Shown here one piece after another: positions 9,392-18,016 of a DNA stretch of 64,000 bases. The translations under genes were made by a program, and so were the position numbers. The first letter of the stretch is position 1. Every line of letters starts with the position of its first letter. The stretch is from Neolewinella marina (GTDB lineage: Bacteria; Bacteroidota; Bacteroidia; Chitinophagales; Saprospiraceae): the NCBI RefSeq assembly GCF_002631205.1, contig NZ_PDLO01000002.1:558001-622000 (forward strand). Direction: 5' to 3'. The notes under the pieces are model-generated. The model saw only the letters and a program-made list of their open reading frames with translations. It searched no databases and had not been told where the DNA came from.

Positions 9392-10831
9392 TTGATCAAT
9401 CCGCCCGTCCAATCCGTCGCTCCCGGCACCTTCAAAGCCGAGGCCCACTGGTACCCCAAGGCCCTCAACGCTACCATTCACCCTATGGTGAGCTTCTTTC
9501 TGAACCTGGACCGGGAACGGATGGTCACCCGCTACTGTCACCTGAACCCCCTGGTGGACCCCGACGGGCTGCGCAAGATGCTGACCTACCAGTGCAAGTA
9601 CTTCCTCTGGGGCGGGGCCGACCTGATCAACGCGACCACCGCCCAGGGCCGCCGCCGGATGGTCGTCATCGAGAACAACTCCTGCCCCTCCGGCCAGAAA
9701 TCCATGCCCCTGCTCGACGACCACCAGGAGGAGGGCGGCTACCGGGTGCTCGTGGAGCGCACCTTCAAGCCCATGGTGGAAAAACGGCCCAACAACCGGG
9801 AGGGGCGGCTGGCCGTGATCTACGACAAGAACCCCATGGAGGCCAGCGGATACGCCGCGGCCATCGCCGACGCCTTCCAGGAAGAGGTGCTCTACATCTG
9901 CGACTACCTGGGCGCCGAAGAGCGTAACCTGAGGATAAAGGACGGCTGGCTGGAGGCCCGCCACCGCGGCAAGTGGGTGGTACTGCGGGCCGCCTTCCGC
10001 TACGTGACCCAGCGCCCCTGGAACCGCCTGCCGACCACCTGCAAGACGCGCATTCTGAACCCCATCGTCACCTGCCTGGCCGGGGGGCGCAACAAGATGG
10101 TGGCCGCCAAGGCCTACGACTTCTTCAACGGGGAGATCCGCAAGTACGGCCTCAAGATCCACACCCCGGAGACCATCTGGGACGTGAGCCACAACGAAAT
10201 CCCCCTCTGGGTGGCCAAACTCGGCGGCCAGGCCGTGGTGAAGGTGCCCTACAGCAACGCCGGCCAGGGGGTGTACACCATCACCAACGCCCGGGAACTG
10301 GAAGAATTCATGAACGAGCCGATCGACTACGAGCGCTTCATCGTGCAGAGCCTCATCGGCAACTACAAATGGAGCTCCACCGGGGGCGACGGCAAATTCT
10401 TCCACGTGGGCACCATCCCCGACAAGAAGGGGCGCACCTTCGTCAGCGACATCCGCCTCATGGTCAGCAGCACCGAGCAGGGCATCCGGCCCCTGGCCTG
10501 CTACAGCCGCCGCGCCGGCACCCCCCTGGCCGACCAGCTCGACGGAGCGGCCGACTCCTGGGAAATGCTGGGCACCAACCTGTCGGCCAAGCTGGGCGAA
10601 AACCAGTGGACCAGCGATACCGACCGCCTTCTGCTGATGGACCGCCGCGACTTCAACAAGCTCGGCATCGGGCTCGACGACCTTATCGAGGCATACATCC
10701 AGACGGTGCTCAGCACCATCGCCATCGACCGCATGGCCCACAAACTGTTCAACAGCAAGGGCAAGTTCAGCCTGCGGCTCTTCACCAGCCTGAACGACGA
10801 CCCCACCCTGCTCTCCGAAATCCTCGCATGA
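9392..10831 (+). CDS. ATP-grasp-like ligase, first gene of a three-gene operon
   Basis: About 479 residues if translation starts at the TTG at 9392; an ATG at 9485 is the alternative, but protein-like sequence (TFKAEAHWYPKALNATIHP) lies between the two. ATP-grasp signatures are VIENNSCPSGQK (about 93) and the nucleotide-binding KVPYSNAGQGVY (about 283). The family ligates a carboxylate to an amine or thiol using ATP; the substrates here are unknown. Its stop overlaps the next ATG (ATGA, 10828-10831), so it is translationally coupled to a second ATP-grasp enzyme. Assignment to the ATP-grasp fold is from motifs only. Confidence 0.78.
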   Translation: MINPPVQSVAPGTFKAEAHWYPKALNATIHPMVSFFLNLDRERMVTRYCHLNPLVDPDGLRKMLTYQCKYFLWGGADLINATTAQGRRRMVVIENNSCPSGQKSMPLLDDHQEEGGYRVLVERTFKPMVEKRPNNREGRLAVIYDKNPMEASGYAAAIADAFQEEVLYICDYLGAEERNLRIKDGWLEARHRGKWVVLRAAFRYVTQRPWNRLPTTCKTRILNPIVTCLAGGRNKMVAAKAYDFFNGEIRKYGLKIHTPETIWDVSHNEIPLWVAKLGGQAVVKVPYSNAGQGVYTITNARELEEFMNEPIDYERFIVQSLIGNYKWSSTGGDGKFFHVGTIPDKKGRTFVSDIRLMVSSTEQGIRPLACYSRRAGTPLADQLDGAADSWEMLGTNLSAKLGENQWTSDTDRLLLMDRRDFNKLGIGLDDLIEAYIQTVLSTIAIDRMAHKLFNSKGKFSLRLFTSLNDDPTLLSEILA

Positions 10832-11796
10832 AGCGCCTGACCTTCCTAGTACTTACCGACCACAGCGGCCACTCCGACCAGAACTCCCTCTACGCCCTGA
10901 TCAACACCCTGGTCGAGGATCCGCGGGCGGCCAGGGTGGACGTGGCCAGCCGGGGAGACGAGGTCAACCGCCCCTTCTTCCAGGGCGACGGCGCGCGGGT
11001 GCAGGGGTTTTCCGTGAAGGCCGGGCTGCACTACTCCCCCGAAGGCTACGCCTTTCGCGGGACCCTGCGGGAGCTGGACCCGGCGGATTACGACGTGGTA
11101 TGGCTGCGCCTGCCCCACCCGGTGAGCGACCGCTTCTTCGACCACCTTGTCCACCGGCTGGCCGACTGCGCGCCGATAGTGGTCAATGACCCGGCGGGTA
11201 TCCGGGCCACCAGCACCAAGTCCTTCCTGACCAACTTTCCGGATTGGACCCCGCCCACCCGCCTGGTCCATAGCCCGGTCGAGGTGGCCGACTTCGCCGC
11301 CGAACACCCCATTGTCCTGAAGCCCCTCCGCGCCTACGGGGGGCAGGGCATCGTGCGCGTCGATCAACCCCGCCAGGAAGTGGAGCATCTTTTTACCAAC
11401 GGGGTGACTACCTACCTGGCCATGAAATTCCTCCGAAACGTCAGCGAGGGCGACAAGCGGATCCTCGTGGTCAACGGCCGCATCCTGGCCGCCTCCCTCC
11501 GCATCCCCCCGCCCGGGGAATGGCTGTGCAACGTGGCCCAGGGCGGCCGCTCCGTAGCCGCGGAGGTGACCCCGCGGGAGGAGGCCATGGTCGAGGCCCT
11601 GAAGCCCCATTTACTGGATCACGGCATCTGCTTTGCCGGGGTCGATACCCTGGTCGATGACGACGGCCAGCGCGTACTTTCCGAAATCAATACGCTGAGC
11701 ATCGGCGGATTCCCCCAGGCCGAGTCGCAAACGCGGCGGCCCATCCTCCAGCAAGCAATCGACGAACTATTCTCCTACTGCTATGAGCGCTGCTAA
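10828..11796 (+). CDS. Glutathione-synthetase/RimK-like ATP-grasp ligase
   Basis: 322 residues. The layout is GshB-like: an N-terminal Rossmann-like part, VVNDPAGIRATSTKSFL (about 117-133), the ATP-grasp loop KPLRAYGGQGIVRV (about 165) and the metal-binding VLSEINTLSIGGFP (about 290). It probably forms a peptide-like bond, but the cell context (second ATP-grasp plus an aspartoacylase-like hydrolase) does not look like ordinary glutathione synthesis. It overlaps the upstream gene by 4 bases and the downstream gene by 14 bases, implying one polycistronic, coupled unit. Confidence 0.88.
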   Translation: MKRLTFLVLTDHSGHSDQNSLYALINTLVEDPRAARVDVASRGDEVNRPFFQGDGARVQGFSVKAGLHYSPEGYAFRGTLRELDPADYDVVWLRLPHPVSDRFFDHLVHRLADCAPIVVNDPAGIRATSTKSFLTNFPDWTPPTRLVHSPVEVADFAAEHPIVLKPLRAYGGQGIVRVDQPRQEVEHLFTNGVTTYLAMKFLRNVSEGDKRILVVNGRILAASLRIPPPGEWLCNVAQGGRSVAAEVTPREEAMVEALKPHLLDHGICFAGVDTLVDDDGQRVLSEINTLSIGGFPQAESQTRRPILQQAIDELFSYCYERC

Positions 11797-12751
11797 CCCC
11801 GAAATCCCCACCATCCTGAGCCTCGAAGAGATCGACCAGCAACCCGGCACCATCCGGAAGTACTGGCTCAGGGTCATCAGCGACGGCCTCGGCGAACCCG
11901 TGCGGGTGCCCATCCTCTGCGCCAAGGGCAGCGCGGAGGGGCCCACCCTCGGCGTAACGGCCGCGGTACACGGCGACGAACTCAACGGCATCCGCATCAT
12001 TCAGCGACTCTTTGCCGACCTGGACATAACCCAGTTGCGGGGCACCATCATCGGGGTGCTGGTGGTCAACGTCCCGGCCTTCCTGCGGCAAACGCGGGTC
12101 TACACCGACGGCTTTGACCTCAACCACGTGATGCCCGGCAAGGAAAACGGCCGCGCCAGCGAGGTCTACGCCTTCCGGCTGATGGACCGGGTGATCCGTC
12201 ACTTCGACTTCCTGCTCGACCTGCACACCGCCAGCCGCGGACGGGTAAACACCTACTACGTGCGGGCCGATATGTCGCAGGAAACCACCCGCCAGCTGGC
12301 CATCCTCCAGAACCCCCAGCTCATTGTCCACAATCCCCCCAGCGACGGTACCCTGCGGGGTGCCGCCGACGCCCTCGACATTCCGGCCGTAACGCTGGAG
12401 GTGGGCAACCCCGGCGTCTACCAGCGGCAGCTCATCCGCAACGGCACCGAAGGAGTGCACAACGTCCTTTCCTACCTGAAGATGACGAGCGACGAGATCA
12501 TTCCCCCCGCCTCGCCACCGGTGATTTGCAAGCGCAGCTACTGGATCTACACCCACACGGGTGGGCTGCTGACGCTGGAAGTGGAACTGCTGCGGGCGTT
12601 GAAGGCCGGGGATCTCATCGCTACCCAGCGCGACGTATTCGGAAGCCTGAAGGAACAGTACCTAGCCCCGGAGGACGGGGTGGTGATTGGCAAGAGTACC
12701 ATGCCGGTGAACCGCAGCGGGGGCCGCATCCTCCACCTCGGCATCTTGTAG
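11783..12751 (+). CDS. Succinylglutamate desuccinylase / aspartoacylase-family hydrolase
   Basis: 322 residues of the M14-like AstE/ASPA family of zinc amidohydrolases. The zinc ligands are visible in AVHGDELNG (about 60-68) and LDLHTASRG (about 145), with a later glutamate in VTLEVGNPG. Members remove an acyl group from an amino acid or cleave a small amide. It overlaps the GshB-like gene by 14 bases. Paired with two ATP-grasp ligases it may trim or recycle the product they make; that is inference. No astABCD arginine-catabolism genes are nearby, so an arginine-degradation role is unlikely. Confidence 0.88.
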   Translation: MSAANPEIPTILSLEEIDQQPGTIRKYWLRVISDGLGEPVRVPILCAKGSAEGPTLGVTAAVHGDELNGIRIIQRLFADLDITQLRGTIIGVLVVNVPAFLRQTRVYTDGFDLNHVMPGKENGRASEVYAFRLMDRVIRHFDFLLDLHTASRGRVNTYYVRADMSQETTRQLAILQNPQLIVHNPPSDGTLRGAADALDIPAVTLEVGNPGVYQRQLIRNGTEGVHNVLSYLKMTSDEIIPPASPPVICKRSYWIYTHTGGLLTLEVELLRALKAGDLIATQRDVFGSLKEQYLAPEDGVVIGKSTMPVNRSGGRILHLGIL

Positions 12752-12766
12752 GTCGCGGGGAAAGGT

Positions 12767-13408
12767 TCAGACCCGCCGCCCCATCCGGCGCAGCAACTTG
12801 ACCAGGAGGGAAATGAGCAGTCCGCCCACGAAAATGACCGCCAGCCCGATCACCAGCAAGCTGGTGTGGTCGCGGATGAGGGGCACGTTGCCCAGGTAAT
12901 AGCCCAGGGCCACCAAAGAACCCACCCAGAGGGCGGCGCTCAGCACGTTGTAGCGACCGAAGCGGCCGGGGTCCATCTCCGACACGCCAGCAATGAAGGG
13001 TACCAGGGCCTTTACGATGGGCAGAAAGCGGGAGGTGAACAGGGCCGTGGCTCCGTACTTGCGGTAAAATACGTGGGCGCGGTCGTAGTGCCCGCGGTTG
13101 AGCCAGCGGAAGCGTTCAAAGAGTACCGGCCCCAGGCGGCGGCCCAGGCGGTAGCCGGTCCAGGCACCCAGCGTGGCCGCAATCGTGAGCAGAAAAAAGA
13201 TCAACCAGGGGTCGAGCAGGGCTCCGGCGCACAGCACGCCGATGGCGAAAAGCAGCCCATCACCGGGGAAAAAGGGCGCCAGGGGGAAGAATGCGGTCTC
13301 GGTATAGATGACCGCGAACAGCAAGCCGTAGGTAGCCACCGGGTAAAGGAGGGTGGCCTGCCGCAGGCTGTCGTCGATGTGGAAGAAAAAGTCCGCTAGC
13401 TCACCCAT
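12767..13408 (-). CDS. DedA/SNARE-associated family membrane protein
   Basis: 213 residues starting at the ATG at 13408. It has the DedA signature: a re-entrant N-terminal hydrophobic loop, YTETAFFPLAPFFPGDGLLF, and a later FTSRFLPIVKALVPFIAG segment with the conserved arginine, then two C-terminal membrane helices. DedA proteins act in phospholipid (undecaprenyl-phosphate or PE) flipping and in membrane homeostasis. It is convergent with the aspartoacylase-like gene. An ATG at 13438 is a possible longer start, but adds only a short polar stretch. Confidence 0.92.
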   Translation of the reverse strand: MGELADFFFHIDDSLRQATLLYPVATYGLLFAVIYTETAFFPLAPFFPGDGLLFAIGVLCAGALLDPWLIFFLLTIAATLGAWTGYRLGRRLGPVLFERFRWLNRGHYDRAHVFYRKYGATALFTSRFLPIVKALVPFIAGVSEMDPGRFGRYNVLSAALWVGSLVALGYYLGNVPLIRDHTSLLVIGLAVIFVGGLLISLLVKLLRRMGRRV

Positions 13409-13453
13409 GTCAGTGACATAATCGCGTGGCCGCGGCAAATTGTTGCAAATCCG

Positions 13454-13969
13454 TCACACGAAGAGCAACAGGAGGGTGAGGGCCACACCGGCTGCCGTAT
13501 AAATCAGCCCCTTCTGCAGGACGCGCCCGGCCGGCAGGAACATCCAGAATGCCGAGATCACGAAGAACAGCAGCGACAGCCCGAAGAAGATATTGAAGAA
13601 GTACAGGGGGCTTTTGGTGTTTGCCTTGTGCAGGTCGGTCATCTTGTCCAACAGAAAGGGCAACTTCATCTCCTCCTTAGTGGCAAGCCCCGAAGCGGCA
13701 TCGTAGGTGCCCCCTTTGAAGTGAAGTACCCCGGCTTCCTCACGCTCAACCGATATTTCCTTCAGTCGCAGCTCCTGGGCCGCGGCTTCGGGCGCTAGCC
13801 CGGCTTCCAGTTGCCGCTCCACAATCACCTGCTGCTTCAGAAAGTTGGTGTTCCGGAAGATGAGCACCACGCCGCTGATGGAGTACACGGCCATGATGCC
13901 GGCCAGAAAGAAGCCGAGGTAACGGTGCAGGATGCGCATCGTGGCGCTGGTGGGGCGGTTGGAATTCAT
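13454..13969 (-). CDS. Small PepSY-type membrane protein
   Basis: 171 residues from the ATG at 13969. One membrane helix near the N-terminus (YLGFFLAGIMAVYSISGVVL) is followed by a periplasmic-looking domain and two C-terminal helices. HRYLGFFLAGIM and MTDLHKANTKSPLYFFNI resemble PepSY-associated transmembrane proteins found with iron-reductase or siderophore functions. It lacks the full length of PepSY iron reductases and no TonB receptor is adjacent. Family assignment moderate; function unknown. Confidence 0.72.
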   Translation of the reverse strand: MNSNRPTSATMRILHRYLGFFLAGIMAVYSISGVVLIFRNTNFLKQQVIVERQLEAGLAPEAAAQELRLKEISVEREEAGVLHFKGGTYDAASGLATKEEMKLPFLLDKMTDLHKANTKSPLYFFNIFFGLSLLFFVISAFWMFLPAGRVLQKGLIYTAAGVALTLLLLFV

Positions 13970-14145
13970 GGGGTCAAGTCGGTTATCTGGAATTAGTCTA
14001 ATCTTACACAAAGTTAGCCACGCCGGGGAATTGTCCAATCGGATCGGAAAATTTATGCCCTGCCGGAGGGGGAATCGGTTGTAAGAAGGGGGAGGTCCCA
14101 ACCCTGGGAGTTACCGGGCGTTGTAGGTCCTAGTAAATTCGTGCA

Positions 14146-15627
14146 ATGCAAAGATTCCTGTTTTCCCTCCTCCCTCTCCTGACCGTTGGTTTGCTGGCTA
14201 CCGCCTGCGAACGCCGGGCCGAGGCCGACCTCGTTTCCACCACCACCGAGGTTTCCGACCTGGCGGTGGAGCCCCGCATTCCCGAGTGGGAAAAAGATGC
14301 CGTCATCTACGAGGTAAACCTGCGCCACTTCACTCCCGAAGGAACCTTTGCCGCTTTCGAGAACCACATTCCCCGGCTGGCGGAAATGGGCGTCGATATT
14401 CTCTGGTTCATGCCCGTCCACCCCATCAGCGAAAAGAACCGCAAGGGAGAACTGGGTAGTCCCTACGCCGCGGCCGATTACAAGGGCGTCAACCCGGACT
14501 TCGGCACCATGGAGGATTTCAAATCCATGATCGACGCCATCCACGCCGCGGGCATGTACGCCATCATCGACTGGATCCCGAACCACTCCGGCTGGGACAA
14601 CCCCTGGATCACCGAGCACCCGGACTTCTACACCAAGAAGGACGGGAAGATCACCGACCCCATCAACCCCCACACCGGGGAAAGCTGGGGATGGACCGAC
14701 GTGGCCGACCTGAACTACGACAACCCGGAGCTCCGCGACAGCATGATCGCCGCCATGGCTTTCTGGGTGCGGGAAGCCAACGTTGATGGTTTCCGGGTAG
14801 ACGTGGCCCACGGCATTCCGGTCGACTTCATCGAGCAGGCCGCCGATTCCCTCTACCGGATTCGTCCTCTGTTCATGCTGGCCGAAGCCGAAGTGCCGGA
14901 GATCGTTAACAACGGTGCCTTCGTGATGGACTACGGCTGGGAAATGCACCACGTGCTGAACCAGATCGCCCGCAGCCAGGGTGCCCACCGGGCCGCCACC
15001 ACCGACCTGAGCAACATCGCCCGGGAGGAAAGCGAAGCCGAGGACCGCGTCACCGCCCTGGAAATCGACCGGGTACTCGCCAAGTACGACTCGCTCTACG
15101 ACCGCGGCTACAAGATGATGTTCACCTCTAACCACGACGAAAACTCCTGGGCCGGCACCGAATTCCAGCGCATGGGCGAGGGCCACAAGGCCTTTGCCGT
15201 GCTGACCGCCACCTTCTCCGGCATGCCCCTGATCTACACTGGGCAGGAATCAGCCGTGGACAAGCAGTTCGAGTTCTTCACCAAGGACGAGGTCGAGTGG
15301 GGCAACTACAAATACGCCGACTTCTACCGCACCCTTTTTGAACTAAAGGAGCGCAACCAGGCCCTCTGGAACGGCCCCCACGGCGGGGAGCTGGTCAAGA
15401 TTCAGACCGGCACCGACGAGAACGTTTACGCCTTTACCCGGGAGAAGAACGGCGACCGCGTGGTGGTGATGATCAACCTCTCCGCCACCCCCCAATCCTT
15501 CGAGCTGGGCACCGGCGACTACGCCGGGACCTACACCGACGTCTTCGCCAACGAGCAGGTAAAAGTGCAGCCCGGACAAAGCCGGGAACTGGGCGCCTGG
15601 GAGTACGTAGTGCTCTCCAACAAGTAG
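14146..15627 (+). CDS. GH13 alpha-amylase-family lipoprotein
   Basis: 493 residues. A lipoprotein signal ends at LLATAC (Cys about 21). The GH13 barrel is complete: DWIPNHSGWDNP, GFRVDVAHGIP with the nucleophile Asp (about 220), LAEAEVPE with the acid/base Glu (about 246) and FTSNHDENSW with the third acidic residue (about 329), then a C-terminal beta domain. It probably hydrolyses alpha-glucans at the cell surface or periplasm. No SusCD pair or sugar regulator lies next to it, which is unusual for Bacteroidota glycan loci. Confidence 0.93.
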   Translation: MQRFLFSLLPLLTVGLLATACERRAEADLVSTTTEVSDLAVEPRIPEWEKDAVIYEVNLRHFTPEGTFAAFENHIPRLAEMGVDILWFMPVHPISEKNRKGELGSPYAAADYKGVNPDFGTMEDFKSMIDAIHAAGMYAIIDWIPNHSGWDNPWITEHPDFYTKKDGKITDPINPHTGESWGWTDVADLNYDNPELRDSMIAAMAFWVREANVDGFRVDVAHGIPVDFIEQAADSLYRIRPLFMLAEAEVPEIVNNGAFVMDYGWEMHHVLNQIARSQGAHRAATTDLSNIAREESEAEDRVTALEIDRVLAKYDSLYDRGYKMMFTSNHDENSWAGTEFQRMGEGHKAFAVLTATFSGMPLIYTGQESAVDKQFEFFTKDEVEWGNYKYADFYRTLFELKERNQALWNGPHGGELVKIQTGTDENVYAFTREKNGDRVVVMINLSATPQSFELGTGDYAGTYTDVFANEQVKVQPGQSRELGAWEYVVLSNK

Positions 15628-15639
15628 CGCAGCCCCCGC

Positions 15640-15675
15640 AACCGGGCGGCCGAACCTCGCTTCGGCCGCCCGGTT
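15640..15675. terminator. 15-bp perfect hairpin between GH13 and SDR genes
   Basis: A perfect inverted repeat (15640-15654 with 15661-15675) around a 6-base loop. It is GC-rich but lacks a T-tract on either strand. It ends 8 bases before the SDR start codon. It could end transcription, protect the GH13 mRNA 3' end, or affect SDR translation. Confidence 0.5.
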
Positions 15676-15683
15676 ACAGCTGC

Positions 15684-16478
15684 ATGGACCTGAAAATCAA
15701 AGACCGAAAAGCCCTCATCACCGGTGCCGCCGGCGGCATGGGGGAAGCCACCGCCCGCCTCCTCCTCGAAGAAGGCGTCCACCTCATCCTGACCGACATC
15801 GACGGCAATGGGCTGTCACAAACCGCCGACCGCCTCGGTGGCGGAGACCGCTGCACTACGGTGGTGGCGGACCTGACCTTGGAGGAAGGCGTTAAAAAGG
15901 TCGCCGAAGCCGCCGGGGAAATTGACATCCTCGTCCACACCTGCGGGGTGACCGGCGCCAAGGGGGATCCCCTGGAGGACGTCAGCATCGACGATTACCG
16001 GGAAGCCTTCGAAATCGACTTCCTGACGGGCGTACAGATGGCCCGCTGTTTCGTCCCCGGCATGCGCCAGCGCGGCTGGGGCCGGGTGGTGTACGTCACC
16101 TCCGAGAACGTGGCCCAGCCCTATTCCGACGAGGCCGTCTACAACGCCGCCAAGGCTGCCCTGCTCACCTTCGTCAAGGGCACGGCCCAGCTGTACGCCA
16201 TCGACGGCGTCTGCATCAACTCCGTAGCCCCGGCCTTCATCGCCACCGGCATGACCGACGGCATGATGGACAAGCGGGCCAAGAAACTGGACGCCTCCCG
16301 GGAAGAGGCCATCAATACCTTCCTGAACGAGCAGCGCCCCCACCTGGTCCTCCACCGCCGCGGCGAGGCCGAGGAGGTGGCCGCGGTGATCGCCTTCCTC
16401 TGTTCCGACCGGGCCAGCTTCGTGGTCGGGGCCAACTATCGGGTTGACGGGGGATCGGTGCAGACGATCGACCTATGA
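15684..16478 (+). CDS. SDR-family NAD(P)-dependent oxidoreductase
   Basis: 264 residues, the usual length of classical short-chain dehydrogenases. The cofactor motif ITGAAGGMGEA lies at about 12, and the catalytic YNAAKAALLTF gives Tyr-x3-Lys at about 153. The C-terminus (SFVVGANYRVDGGS) is typical of the family. The substrate cannot be assigned. The following DinB-like gene has its own promoter-like box inside the very end of this region. Confidence 0.93.
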   Translation: MDLKIKDRKALITGAAGGMGEATARLLLEEGVHLILTDIDGNGLSQTADRLGGGDRCTTVVADLTLEEGVKKVAEAAGEIDILVHTCGVTGAKGDPLEDVSIDDYREAFEIDFLTGVQMARCFVPGMRQRGWGRVVYVTSENVAQPYSDEAVYNAAKAALLTFVKGTAQLYAIDGVCINSVAPAFIATGMTDGMMDKRAKKLDASREEAINTFLNEQRPHLVLHRRGEAEEVAAVIAFLCSDRASFVVGANYRVDGGSVQTIDL

Positions 16479-16501
16479 CCTCAAGGTGGAAAGTCACTGC
16501 C

Positions 16502-16509
16502 TACCTTTG
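16502..16509 (+). promoter_or_regulatory. -7-like box TACCTTTG upstream of the DinB-like gene
   Basis: An exact TAnnTTTG match 4 bases before the ATG at 16514; no clear -33 element is seen. The spacing implies a leaderless mRNA if this is a real promoter. Confidence 0.4.
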
Positions 16510-16513
16510 GGCC

Positions 16514-17110
16514 ATGCGCTACCTCACCCTGCTGCTCCTCGTCGTTGCCCCGCTCCTGCGCTCCGCGGCCCAGACCGATAGCCTACTGCCCTACGCGGAC
16601 ATCTCCGCCTACCCCACCGACTACGCCGCGGGCACCGTGCTGTCGCGGATGGTCGACGCCCTGGGCTTTCGCTACTACTGGGCTACCGAAGGCCTGCGGG
16701 AGGAGGATCTGACCTTTCGCCCCACCGAAGGGGCGCGGAACGCCCACGAAACCCTGGAACACATCGATGGCCTGACCCGGATGATCCTCGCCGCCGCCCG
16801 CCGGGACACCCTGGGAAAAGGTGAGGCGGAGCCCGCTCCGACCACCTACCCCGCCCTGCGGGAGCGGACCCTCCGCGGACTGGCGGAAGCCAGCGCACTG
16901 TTCAGCGGCCAATCGTCCACGGAACTCGGCGAGCAACGGCTGCGGTTTTCTTCGGGAGGACAGTATTCGGAATTCCCCGTCTGGAACCTCATCAACGGCC
17001 CCCTGGCCGACGCTATTTACCACACCGGCCAGCTCGTTACCCTGCGTCGCATGACGGGCAACCCCGGTAATCCCCAGGTCAACCATTTTCGGGGTTCGGC
17101 CGGACGGTGA
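16514..17110 (+). CDS. Exported DinB-like protein
   Basis: 198 residues with an N-terminal signal peptide (MRYLTLLLLVVAPLLRSAAQ), which fixes the start at 16514 rather than an ATG overlapping the SDR stop. The mature part looks like a DinB four-helix bundle: HETLEHIDGLTRMIL with histidines that could bind metal, and DAIYHTGQLVTLRRM near the end supplying another. DinB-like proteins are metal-dependent thiol transferases or of unknown role; an exported form is less common. Function unknown. Confidence 0.82.
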   Translation: MRYLTLLLLVVAPLLRSAAQTDSLLPYADISAYPTDYAAGTVLSRMVDALGFRYYWATEGLREEDLTFRPTEGARNAHETLEHIDGLTRMILAAARRDTLGKGEAEPAPTTYPALRERTLRGLAEASALFSGQSSTELGEQRLRFSSGGQYSEFPVWNLINGPLADAIYHTGQLVTLRRMTGNPGNPQVNHFRGSAGR

Positions 17111-17406
17111 AGTAGCTCAGGTTTGTCCGTCCAGCACACCAACGCCTCCACTCGTAACAATTGTCGAAACATCTTTAGGAATCCGCGGAGTCGGAAGCGT
17201 CCTTTGCGCGTCTGTTGCGGCCTGCCCATTCTGTGGCCGTAGCCGCTATCAGGGGCATTTGCCTACCTGATCCTACCTCCAACCAAAATTTTCCGTCTCA
17301 TGCGCAGAATTCTACTCCTTTCCCTTTCCCGCATCCGCCTCTGGAATTAATCCGCGGGGGCAACTGGGCGCGGGGGCAAAGCGTTGGCTTCCCTTAACTC
17401 CCCCCC
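17111..17406. other. Intergenic stretch, no gene seen
   Basis: About 300 bases before the TRIC gene. The only start-codon frame of note is a 16-codon ORF at 17300-17350 (MRRILLLSLSRIRLWN), which looks like the first part of a signal peptide and may be a gene remnant. No RNA structure or strong terminator recognised. Confidence 0.4.
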
Positions 17407-18009
17407 GTGAACTGGATATACCCCCTCGACCTGATCGGCACCCTGGTTTTTGCCATCTCCGGTGTTTTGACCGCGATCGACAAGAAATTTGATCTGGTGG
17501 GTTCCCTCATCATCGGGTTCGTCACCGCCCTGGGCGGGGGCACCATCCGGGACCTGCTGATCGGCCGCTCGCCGGTGGGGTGGCTCACCAATCGCCACTA
17601 CCTGCTGGCCATCGCGATCGGCCTGCTGCTCGCCTACCTCTTTCGGGAGACCATCGTGAAGCTGCGACGGGGCATGTTCCTGTTCGACACCGTCGGCATT
17701 GCCGTATTTACGGTGCTGGGGGTGAGGACTACCATGGCGGCGGGCTTCCCGGTGGAGGTATGCCTCATCATGGGGGTGGTATCGGCGGTCTTCGGCGGCG
17801 TGCTCCGCGACGTACTGACCAACGAGGTGCCCCTCATCTTCCGCAAGGAGATTTACGCTACGGCCTGTCTGGCCGGGGGCGTGGTGTACCTCGGCCTGGA
17901 GTCCCTTTCCGGACTGACAACCCTCAGCACCCTCACGGCCATCGCCACGGTGGTGGTGATCCGCTACGTCGCCGTGCGGCGGGGGTGGTCGCTGGCCATC
18001 GGGGTGTAA
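17407..18009 (+). CDS. TRIC cation channel family protein (YicG/UPF0126 type)
   Basis: 200 residues, GTG start at 17407. It shows the family's two repeated three-helix units with glycine-rich loops (FAISGVLTAIDKKFDLVG; ALGGGTIRDLLIG; and the second repeat AVFGGVLRDVLTNEVPLIF). Prokaryotic TRIC proteins form trimeric monovalent-cation channels in the inner membrane. It stands alone, convergent with the FAD/Fe-S dehydrogenase. Confidence 0.93.
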   Translation: MNWIYPLDLIGTLVFAISGVLTAIDKKFDLVGSLIIGFVTALGGGTIRDLLIGRSPVGWLTNRHYLLAIAIGLLLAYLFRETIVKLRRGMFLFDTVGIAVFTVLGVRTTMAAGFPVEVCLIMGVVSAVFGGVLRDVLTNEVPLIFRKEIYATACLAGGVVYLGLESLSGLTTLSTLTAIATVVVIRYVAVRRGWSLAIGV

Positions 18010-18016
18010 CCCGGGG

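Noticed and set aside
17300-17350. 16-codon ORF MRRILLLSLSRIRLWN
   Set aside because: Too short for a protein and no mature part; may be a gene remnant, not called.
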